NCBI RefSeq assembly: GCF_020882245.1 | Contig: NC_083597.1 | Span: forward strand, 45,920,152-45,984,151 | Source of the DNA: Rhopalosiphum padi | Lineage: Eukaryota > Arthropoda > Insecta > Hemiptera > Aphididae | Direction: 5' to 3' | Length of the DNA: 64,000 bases | Notes under the pieces: generated by a model | What the model was told of the DNA's origin: nothing | Database searches by the model: none | What the model saw: the letters and a program-made list of their open reading frames with translations, nothing else | Made by a program: the position numbers and the translations under genes | Part shown: piece by piece, positions 53,301-64,000 of the stretch | Position numbering within the stretch: the stretch's first letter is position 1 | Layout: the number at the start of each line of letters is the position of its first letter

Positions 53301-56300
53301 TAGGTATAATCACATCAGACGTTATACTCAAAGGACTGAGTCTAATATTTAAATCGTAACTGGTACCGTTGTTTAACAGAAATTAAACGGATGAGTCTGT
53401 GAATTTCATATTCCAGACATAATTATTAGGTAGTTTGCGTCACTTTGTCGTTTAGTCGTGTGCCTTTGGTTTACGATTAAAAATTAGTAGGTTCTCTCAT
53501 ACAATATCGTCTTATTATTATTTTAATAGTTAATGCTTATGTTTAACGGGAGGTGAAAATTTGTGCCAAAACTATGCCAGTATAAAATACTCATGTGATA
53601 CTTATTTTTAAAATGTTAACTTAAATAATATTATATTTACTGGAATAATGGAAATAAGTCTAGTAAGGAATTCGTTTATTCGTACTCATTTTGTATTTTT
53701 TAACAAAAATATAATTTAACTTGAAGTAGTTTTTATAACTATAATATCATGTCTTTGAAAAAGTGTTTATTTATGTTTTCATCGATTATGCATACTCGTA
53801 TTTTATTTTATTTAATAAGGAACTATTCTTCTAACAAATAATTCAATATATTATTTACTCATTAAATATTGTTATCTTGCATATTTTGCACTTTAGGGAA
53901 AATATTATAGGTATAGGTATATTAAAAAAAATATATTCATTTTTTTTTTTTTTGAATGACTCCTTTTTTAAATTTCATAATTTAATGTTTTCATAGTTGG
54001 AATAAAATATTTCTATGAACGTTTTGATTAATAAATTTCGATCATTGAACCAATAAAATTAATTGTAAAGTTTAAATAAAAGGTATAAAAACGCTGCACA
54101 TTTTTTGATAAGAGAAATCCCAGGAATTTTTACTGCATTACTTTGCTCTCCCTGTCATTACCTTTCACTCGAACAATTCATTCTTTTTCATCGGCTTTCT
54201 TGTCTTGGCTATACCTCTCATTTAGATATTTTTTTTTTTAATAATTCGCGTTAACCTCCATCGTAATATTAACACGTACAATTAATTAAATCGCTGTAAA
54301 CGCTTAGTACTTATTTATTAAATAAAAATAACAATTTGTATCTCATCTGATTTTTTACGAGGCATATTTTATATTTATTTTAATTATATATTTTATCATA
54401 TATTATAAGACAAAAAGACAGTCGTCATTTTGGTGCCACACCAGTTCCCAGTCTGCTAAAAATTCAAAACTTCAATTTTAGAAAAATACAATGGCCTCTA
54501 TATTTTGGGACAGAAAAGGAATTATTTTGATTAAATTTTTGCCTCGAAAAAAAAACAATTATTGCAAAATGATACTGTGTGACCTTAAAAAAGCTTAAGA
54601 AAGCAATTCAAAAGCATTTTCAATAGTTTTCGATTGTCATGTTAATTAATTAATAAAAGTGAAGTGTGATATTTATTCATACAAAAATGCGACTCACTTC
54701 TCTTATTTTTATAAATAATATTATTTATTATTAATTTTAATAAAATGTACTGTTAGGTACTAAGTACTTACATAAAAAGTTTCAAAAATTATTCTTTTTC
54801 AAAATTTGAAATTAAAAATATTTGAAATATAAAAAAATATGTTTAAATCTGATAATAAGTTACGGTAGGTAAATTAGCTTAAAAAGTAAACAATACGTGT
54901 TTATATTTATTTTCTTATAGATAAAAAAAGTTAACATACAAAGCTATCCACATTTAATATTGTAGGTACAATCATAAATGTAAATATTATTATTATATTA
55001 TTACATAATTTGAGAAAACCAAATTGTTTGCAATTTGTAATCATTACACATTTTTAATCTTATATTTCATATTCTCAAAGCTGAATGTAGTTTTGAGAGT
55101 ACTTCGATAAATAAAATCAAATTTCAAATGAGTATCTAGTTTAAGAGTTATAAATATTTTAAATAAAGGTGAGCGTAGTCATTGATCTACATCTTGTGTA
55201 GTTTCCAAGAGCCACACTATTCCATTTATCTGAACTGTAAATAATAATATATTAACACGTGTCACGTTTGAAATTCAATTTTTATATAAAAAAATATTCC
55301 GAAAAATATTCTGCTTTGGAATGTACAAATAAAAAGATTTATTCAGTTCTATTATTCAGAAAAGTAATTTACTTAAAAAAGAATCACACTAACGAGTTGT
55401 AAAAATACATTTATATAAATATTTTCAAAATTGTATTTTTCAATGACATCAAATAATTTAATATTTTATATTTTAAAATAGTGTAAAATTGTTGAAAAAA
55501 TGAATGGAAAGTTAAATAGTTTGATGATCAACTTGTATAAAAAAAAAGTGATTAAACACACTGTTACATGATAAATCATATAATATTAATTATTAATTGT
55601 AATCGTTATGAATACATAGTATTATTAGTATTGGCCTGCTCATCTAGACAATTAATAGTTTATTTGTTTATGTTGCCAAATTAACTTGGTCGATTATTTT
55701 GATTCACGTTTGACGCACGAACGTGAACTACGTTCTACGTAAAAATAGTAATTATACTACAACGACTACGGTTATTGTAACATACAACCTAAATGGTTAT
55801 AATATTATATGTCTACAATTAAACTAGATTATATAGAACCTTTGATTACGAGTCTAGTCATGACGTACCTATATACCAAAATATGGGTAAATTACGTGTC
55901 AATTATAATATGATATTATAATTTATAATAATAAATAAATTAAAATAAATTATTATTATTGTTGTAAGCGTTATCATTATGGATTGTAATGGAACGGAAT
56001 ATTATGTATATATAACATGTGTACGATATGTACAATATATTGTATATTATAATATATGATATATCCTTCCTGTATAAAACAATTATCGTTCAAACTTTAA
56101 ACTGAGATTTGGTTATGTCAGATTTCATGAATAAATAAGTACTACTCAAATCCTGTTGGTACAATTGCCATATCCTAAAATAACATTACAATTTACACGA
56201 CATTTTGATGCATAAGTTACAGGTAGGTTAAAAGTTTATGTGATTCAGTGAGTTCCAAAGTACATAGATTATACGTTATACATCTATAATAGTTTTATAT

Positions 56301-57745
56301 CATATTATAAGTATGCATAATACATATGCATAAATGACACTTGACAAACATAATATACCTACTAGGCCACTAGGGGATTAAAATATGCACCACAGTTCAC
56401 ATAAATGACCAAGGCTTGCTCCCTCCCCCAAAAAAGGCCAGTAACATAGCTTTTCTGATAATGGGAACTGTGATTCATGACATCACAACAAATAATGATA
56501 AGTAACACCTTTTATACATAACGACTTAGTGCCATGGTTATTATTACCACCTTGTTCGAATATTTAAAATAATTATACAAATTAAAAAATCTGACATTTA
56601 TTATTCAAAATTGCATTTTATCGCAGTAACATTTCTGATAGTTTTTCGTTTAGCTTCTCATACCTTGGTTTATAGTGTTAAGGAGAGAAAAGTATAGTTT
56701 GTTTGGTTTTTGAATCAACATTTTTCACAATAATATAAAACGGTGAAAAAGTTTCACGCAGTCACATGTATATAATATGTTATTATCTTATTGATTGGAA
56801 ACTGTAACTACGTCGGAGTATAAATGTCTATGTACAAATTGGAAAATTCTCATTATCTTCGAAGAAAAATTATGGAAACGGTAAAAACCCATTAGACTCA
56901 GTCCTCAGAACTCAAAGATTAAGATCACTAAAAAAGACAACACACTCATTAAAATTTTCTACTCTCTATCTCGTTTTTTTACTAAACAAATTACCAAATA
57001 TAATAATATACATATAAAAACCCCGATAGAGCGAATTGACTGAATATGTCACACAGGCACTCTCTGGTTCGATCTTCAAATGTTCGGTAAAATCAAATGC
57101 ATGGCGTAAATAGTAATTAAGTCTTCAAACTACACATTGGTGTTATTATAGGGCCATCAATTTCATTGTAAACAATAAACAATATTTACGTTCAAAATAT
57201 TATAATGGTAGAACTATTACTAATTTTAGATAAATATTTAGCTATAAACTTTAAGTTTGAATAAAATACAAATATTTTGATATTGTATTATTACGTAGCA
57301 TCTAGACAAAACGAATAGCATATTATTTTCGTGGTTAGTTAACTCTCAGATATGAATAAAGCAAATTAACGCAATGCGTAGCGTTTATACATTATCATGA
57401 CAACTAACAAAATATATTATTTTTATACATCAAAATAATATATGGTATGGGAAAATGAATTTGGTACTTACTCTATTTGGCGAAATGTGGGGTTTTTCAG
57501 TAACTCGATTGAAATGAAATAAACAGTAATCTCTTTTTGGATTTTGTATTAAATTCCATCAAAGTTGTTCAAAAAAATGTTTTATTGTGTTTCAAATTGA
57601 AAATATATAAATGCACAATAAATTGAACGGCGCGTGGGTAAAAAGGAATAAGTCAAAAACACTACTTTTGTGAAACTAAAAAACAATTCAGAACATACAA
57701 AATTTAAAATATAGTGCTAACTATTATTTATTTACACATTTAGAT

Positions 57746-57830
57746 CACTGGTGCGCAACTTTTTTTTTGATCTACGATCCCCAAAAATATTTGTTACGAT
57801 GAGGCGATCCTACACTGTGTTAGTCGGTTC
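57746..57830 (+). mobile_element. Single hAT-like terminus
   Basis: CACTGGTGCGCAAC followed by a T run and TCTACGATCCCC resembles the end of hAT elements of the CAGTGGTTCTCAACC type. I could not find the matching other end, so the element is truncated or its end has decayed. Confidence 0.3.
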
Positions 57831-59535
57831 TTTAAAAAAAGATTTATTTAAAATCTTAAAAATTCAAATTATTTGAAATTGTATGATTTATTCCTTTTGG
57901 GAAAAATATAATTTGACATATTTCCTTTAAAATATGACTGGATGTTATTATAGTTGAACTACTTTTATTTATAGTTATTTTCTTTGGCTCCAGATTTCTA
58001 ATAAATGTAACAAAAAATTACGTTCATTTTCTTAATTAGCATTTAATAAATCATTAAATGTTATAATTTTACAAATTAGTCATCTCAAAAGTAATAACCA
58101 ACACCCTACTTTATATTTATTTTTTTTTTTTTTTAATAAGTAAATATTATTATGAATTATTTGTCAGTCTCATAAATTCTTTCATTTAATAGTGTATATT
58201 TGGAATAAAAACTGGGAACGTTTTTAAAAAATAACAACACATTGAATACAATTTAAAGTATTAATAGGTATTAATAATCTGCAAAAAAAAATGAAATCTC
58301 AATTTTATTTAATCTCTTTTACCTGTACATCGTCCAATTTCGAAATTCGATTTAAAAATAATTAAAATGAAATAGGGATTTACATCATCAAAACACAAAC
58401 AATTATTATTATTTTTAATTTATAATGCAAACAGCTAAATTATTTCTGTAGTCATATAGTACACAATGTAAATGTAACATGTTTGAAATAATTTGAATTT
58501 ATATATTTTATTTCCAACATTTTAAGGTAGGTAGGTGTATGGTATATCAAATGCATATGATTTAATATACCCGACAACATGATACATTCATTATTTCAAG
58601 TCACGAGATAAAATTATTCTTTATGAATTAGATACAATTTTCAATGTCACAAAATTAAAATAATAAATTACTTAAAAATTGAATTTAAAAACTAATTAAT
58701 ATGATCTAATATAATGATCTTGTATAATAATAACTACTTAAGTACAATGCGATTGTCGAAAACTTTATTTATGATGATAAATATCTTTATACTTATATCT
58801 AATATTTTTAAAGTCACCCATAGTTCATAATATTTTTAATTTTTAAATGTGTTCTTGATTTTACTTAATTCAATAGAAAAGCTTGCAGAACTTCTATGTG
58901 TATAAATTAGGCGGAATATGTTTGTTATGATAATCTGTAAAAGATATATAATGAAAATAGCTAACTAAAGTTGGTAGACTGAAAATATATTATTTAAAGC
59001 ATACAACATGCACATTCAATATATTTTCTAGAAACTGAAATAAACGGAATTATAAATTATGAATAATAATCGTTCACTTTTAAAATAAGAATAAAAATAA
59101 AAATTGGATTGCGTAGAAATTGAGGTCAATTTACGGTTTGTAACTTAATGTTCTTAAAAACTATTAAAAACAAAAGCATTTATGCACCTAAAAAAGTACA
59201 AATATATTTTAAAAATATGTATTTATTTATTTATTTTTATTTTTTTGTTTAAGTACAAATATTGTATAACATAATATCTTATAAAAACACATGCAAATAA
59301 AATAATTTCCAAACTTAAGTGGTCATCATTATTCATTTGGACTCAGCAATTAAAATCAATTAAATTAAATTAAAAACGATTACTTAAAAATATATTATGC
59401 CATTTTGGTATATTTTAGTAAAATAGTCATCAAGCATAAATACTAAATAATTGAATGAGCTTAAAAAACAATGACTTTAAATTCAGATTAAAATATTATT
59501 TAATTTGAAATTCATTAATTATTATTTATTTTATT

Positions 59536-59561
59536 TTATTATTATTATTATTATTATTATA
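59536..59561. repeat. (TTA)n microsatellite
   Basis: Eight TTA units in otherwise plain AT-rich DNA. Confidence 0.9.
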
Positions 59562-61381
59562 TAACTTATATAATAATTTGTATGGTAAATAAGTTAATAA
59601 TAATGTATTGATAAATATTCCATACATACAACCCTATTCTTATATACTTTCATTATTTGGTTTATTTGATTTTATAACTGAAACCAAGATCGCAGTAGGT
59701 TTTACTTTTGATATTAATATTATATTATATTTTCAAGGTTAAGGTTATTATTATGTCATCAATTATTTTTTTTAAATATAATCTGGCGGTTTTTATTTTT
59801 ATAATAAGTATCATTTTGTTCATATATTTTTTTTAATTTAGATATTAAGATTAAGTTTAATCAGTTCACATAATTCTGATAACTAGTTTTTATTTCTTAA
59901 TAATGAAATACATATTACAATATGTACAGACATAGTTGTGCACGTGAAACCAGTTTTAAATATTATTTCCACAGTAGTTTATATTATTAGTGTACACTTA
60001 TAAGTTATAATTATGACAGATAGTATTACCTAAAGGCGATATATTTTTTTTGTCAAATGAATTCATTACGTTAATAATTAATATAGCATAATACTTTATA
60101 ACAGATTAATCATCCACGTGTAATTTTAAAAAAAATACAAAATTATTTTAAGTGAGCGTTTATCAGTTTACCAAAAATATTATTAACATTTCGATAAAAG
60201 TACTTGGATTTGAAATAAAATTTCTTATTTTTGCTAATTTATTTTTCTTAAATTAAATTATTATTAAAGATTATTTGAAAATTTATTTTTAAAGTTGTTA
60301 TATATTATATATGTTTGTATAGTTATTATTTCAAATAAATAAATAAACGAATATAATATTATGTTTTAAAAGTGTAGTATTTTCAAGAAGAAAATATATA
60401 ATTATTATATTGATTATTTTTACATAATATAAGAAGTACACGGACGAATCAAGAAGTTTCTACAATTTGTTAACTTTTGTGATCAGGCTGTTACTTTTTT
60501 CGTTATAATTTCTATGAAAAATATAATCTCTTATACCTAAGTATTATAAAATTAAAATTATTTTTAATTATAATATTATGCTGTTTATTGGTTAATTTCT
60601 ATAAACTGTTTGTACATTTTATGTATACAAAAAAGGAAAAAAATATAAAACGAAATTAATTTTAAATTTTAAATGCAACAATATGTTATTATGTATATCG
60701 GATTGGGCAATAATTTATTTATTTATAAACATTAAATATCTAACACTTATCAAATGTGCTTATTATTGTGGTTTATTTTCCGGTAATGATAAAATATAAT
60801 ATAATAATATAAAACATAAAACGCAGTTTGTACTCATATATAAAAAAGTCGCAACTCACGACAAAAAAAATTGTTCGTGTTCGGATGTTCATCGGTGTAC
60901 GCGTATAATGTAGGTACAGCTAATACTGTATAAATCGCGTACGATAACTTACCCCTAAAAGTCCATAAGAAGCACTGTGTTTCCGACCCTTTCATTTAAT
61001 TCGTTAATGCCATATAATATATTATTATAATATGTTCCCGCACATACCTACTCGCGCAATACGATTTGTTACACGAGTTGATTTGTATATGTACGACCGT
61101 TTCCAGTGCATCAGAGAGAGTATAATAATAATATATAACATGATACATATTATAGACTGTCTTGCCGTGTTTATCTCCAGTAAAAGATTTTTTTTTCAAT
61201 TTAATATTTTTGAAATATGATTTTCTAAATTTATTACCAGATAGACGTTTTAGAGAGGTCTACAATTAAAATATAGATTATTATACGTAAATAAATAAAA
61301 ATACTAAAATGTTGGTTTCGCGTTTCTTAACAATAAATTAAGATATAACCAGTGTATGTAGAGTCAATTAATTTTTTTTTT

Positions 61382-61700
61382 TTAACCGGAAGATTGATTT
61401 ATAACACACGATTTCTCCGCTAAAATATTTCTCCGCTGTTTGGCATAATATCCTTGGAGCTCGTTGTATAGGAAGTAACTCCCGCGTCCTTTATTATTTT
61501 TCTGAATTATCTTTTTCAGGGTGTTCCTCTTGATCATGTTCCATTCACCGTCAGTTATTAAGTTGTGTAATTCGTCACCATATCTCAATGTGTACGTGAA
61601 CAATGGCCATTTCCTTTTATTTAAAGTTTCCATTAATATTTGGTTTTCTTCTGTTGCGTTTAAGAAGTCCTCATTTGTTCTTCGTTTCAGTTCCACTTAT
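61382..61700 (-). mobile_element. C-terminal relic of a non-LTR retrotransposon ORF2
   Basis: A 104-codon minus-strand frame contains RRTNEDFLNATEENQILME, then KRKWPLFTYTLRYGDELHN, GRGSYFLYNELQ and QRRNILAEKSCVINQS. This matches the tail shared by many insect LINE ORF2 proteins: RTNEEVL, KRKWxxxGHTLRxxxELHxLI, GKRGRGRPR and SYNELK. The usual His of GHTLR is lost and the segment between ELHNLI and GRG is disturbed. No reverse-transcriptase domain lies upstream, so this is a short 5'-truncated relic. Confidence 0.65.
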
Positions 61701-64000
61701 TATTCGTATCTATCTCCCACACCACGTTGCCGGAGCCTCCGTCACATCCTTTCGTATTATATTTTTTATCTTGATGTACAGTTATTTATTCTTAAATATT
61801 TTAAAAGTTGAACTATCATTCGTTTTCATTAAGTTTATTCAAAAAGTGATACGTAAGTTTTAAAGTTTCGAGCCAGGTGTGCATACAGAGTTAAATATCA
61901 ACACAACACGGTTTAACACTCTGGATGTATTATATGCAACGTACTTTATATATACGAGACAAACCTAATCGTCTTCACATTGCATTGCTTTTGTAGTGTA
62001 GTTCCGGTTATACATTAATACAATATCACGTGTATTTGTTTTATATCCAGATTCGAGTTTCCACGGAATTTATAGGCGTAACCCTATAACCTCATAACCA
62101 CTAAAAAACGTAAAATGTCCACTTGGGTGGCATAGATGGCAATATCGATTGGGTTCCCTGTAATAACTATTGTTTGATATTTTTTGAAATTTAAAATACA
62201 TTAAATTCTATCCGATGAGAATCAACAGTAAATCGTAATATTAATATGTGTTTAATCGATATTTTTATGTTTGAACATGTATATATCTGTATGCAATACA
62301 ATATAAGTACTTATTACTTACGTTATTTTTATTTATTTATTTTTTACTTTATACTGTATTATTATTGATAATAAAAAAAAAGTAACAATAACCTGTAATT
62401 ATTAATATTATCATCATTAGCATCATCATCATTTGTGACTTTATAGCCGTCGGGGCGTAGGTACTGAGAATTCTATACCAACGGATAATTGCAAATTGGC
62501 GATTAGAACCATCGCTTTCCATAATTTCTGTGTAAATAACATGTATGTACTTACCTATACTTTATACGTTATATCAAAAGTCGAGAACACGAGTGCCTAT
62601 TGTTCAATACGTAATAATGCAGCTGATTGTGTGTATACATTAAGAGCGCGGAACCATTACGGCGTTTGATGATAATTTACTGCCATTGAAAGGAATAGGA
62701 AATGTGGAAATTGATTTAGTTTGAGTTGTAGGTGTTTGATATTTATTATTTGCAACCAATTCTGAAATCGTATCGGAAAAAAATAATCCCATCGAATTCC
62801 GTTGTAGATGATGTGTAGCGTAGTACTTTTCTGTTGATAGATATCTGATATTTTCGTATTGCACTGTTTATTTTTGATGTGTGTACTATATAACTGTCAA
62901 TATTTTACTTTGTGAACAACACCAAACGTCATTATCGAAGTGTTTTATGGACTTAAGTTTTTTTTAATAAAATAATCTAAAAATATCATCAGATTTCGAG
63001 CAAAATCGTGTTAAGCAACTATGCATTTTATCACATGATATAATATATGATATATAGATAAATGTATCAGAAAATTAGTTGTTTTAAGTATTTTGTAACA
63101 TAAAATATTACACGCTTAAATTAAAATAAACAATTTTAAAATGTAATCGCCGTAGCGGATTTTCGGTACATCGCACTAGACCGATCCCAATACAGTGTAC
63201 TTTTATTTAAATATTGCATAGGTCCCACAAATTTAAGTACGCTCATGATCTACGCTTAACGATGTAATATATATTCTATCTACAGTAAGGTTTTACGCGA
63301 TACGCTGTGAATTAAAAAACTAGTCTTCGTAAGCATCTACTTTTAAACCTCTTCTATGGATAATATTAAATCCTTGAATATATTATTTTGTTTTGGTATA
63401 TTTTATTTAATAAAAACCAAAAACATTTTAGAGTTAACATGCTTGCCATTTGCATATTATAATATTATATAAAAGGTTTATAAGTTACTCGTGTCTGCGT
63501 ATGTATGATAAAATTTGAAGTTCGATAATCATTATTAAATATTAAGACAATAATGTATAAATGATCATGCTCACACTAGTCCAACGCTCTAATCTTTTTT
63601 TAAAGTTCATTTACAATTTAATATGCATATCATATGTTAAGATAGTCATAGGTACATGATAATTCAAATAATGGAGGAGATGATACTAAAAAATCTTTAG
63701 AATTTAAATTATAGGCATATTTTTATAATTTTAAGGCCACAGGAAATATTTTTTTATAAATATATTAACTTATAGGTAGGAACTATTTATAAAAAATAAA
63801 ACCAGTTTTGTGTCGATTAGAATATTTTTTTCTTGATCTATCGCTTATTTTTTAGCGCTAACTAAGTATTTTATAATGTATTAGAATGTGCACAAAAAAA
63901 ATATTGTTGTCTGAAGAACACGAAATTTCTGACAAAGATATCATGATTTAAAAAAAAAATACATACATTTTGCGGCTGCTTTTTTACCCTACAGGGTTTA

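Larger units (their letters stand above)
53400..60900. other. AT-rich gene-free stretch at the right
   Basis: Apart from the hAT-like end at 57.7 kb and one microsatellite, no feature could be supported. The 5' part of the receptor gene may pass through here as intron. Confidence 0.5.

Noticed and set aside
62640..62864. 74-codon minus-strand frame with a protein-like composition
   Set aside because: It lacks an ATG and has no recognised motif. The acceptor-like AAACAG upstream has no pyrimidine tract. It could be an exon but I cannot support it.
1..64000. CRISPR arrays, bacterial operons, prophage and tRNA or rRNA genes
   Set aside because: No regularly spaced repeats, no runs of close-packed ORFs and no cloverleaf or rRNA motifs were found. 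The DNA is eukaryotic with introns.

Overview
The window looks like nuclear DNA of a sap-sucking hemipteran, most likely an aphid. It is very AT-rich, full of ATA/TAT-type simple repeats and scattered 'acctacctat/taggtaggta' strings. It carries decayed non-LTR and DNA-transposon remnants and has one clearly insect gene. The species call is an inference from composition and from the receptor family, not from a database match.

The one well-supported gene lies on the minus strand from 41,033 down to 23,091. Ten exons, all with GT-AG introns and compatible phases, spell a class B (secretin-family) G-protein-coupled receptor. It has most of the hormone-binding ectodomain, all seven membrane helices, helix 8 and a C-terminal tail with a stop codon. 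Its ectodomain cysteine pattern, TM5, intracellular loop 3, TM6 and TM7 resemble CRF receptors and the insect diuretic-hormone 44 (DH44) receptors. The first exon or exons (start methionine, signal peptide) were not found and should lie upstream, above 41,033 and possibly beyond the window. The assembled part encodes 449 residues by the simplest splicing choice (460 by an alternative at the last intron). The largest intron, about 8.2 kb (34,918-26,722), holds a small decayed coding-like segment at 33,707-34,018.

The left part (1-23,000) has no recognisable protein gene. It has three stretches clearly richer in G+C and CpG than their surroundings (about 0.9-2.1 kb, 11.8-13.2 kb and 20.4-21.4 kb), which may be promoters or 5' untranslated exons. 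It also has a 177-bp MITE with 45-bp perfect terminal inverted repeats at 14,597, and a hAT-like relic at 18,701. The right part (41-64 kb) contains three dead fragments of non-LTR retrotransposon ORF2 (43 kb, 47.5 kb, 61.5 kb), hAT-like relics (50.4 kb, 57.7 kb), simple repeats and a fourth CpG-richer stretch near 52.6-53.3 kb. The rest is featureless AT-rich sequence.

No bacterial-style system, CRISPR array, phage or operon is present. The most useful result is the reconstruction of the DH44-type receptor from short exons, including a TM7 exon that is easy to miss.
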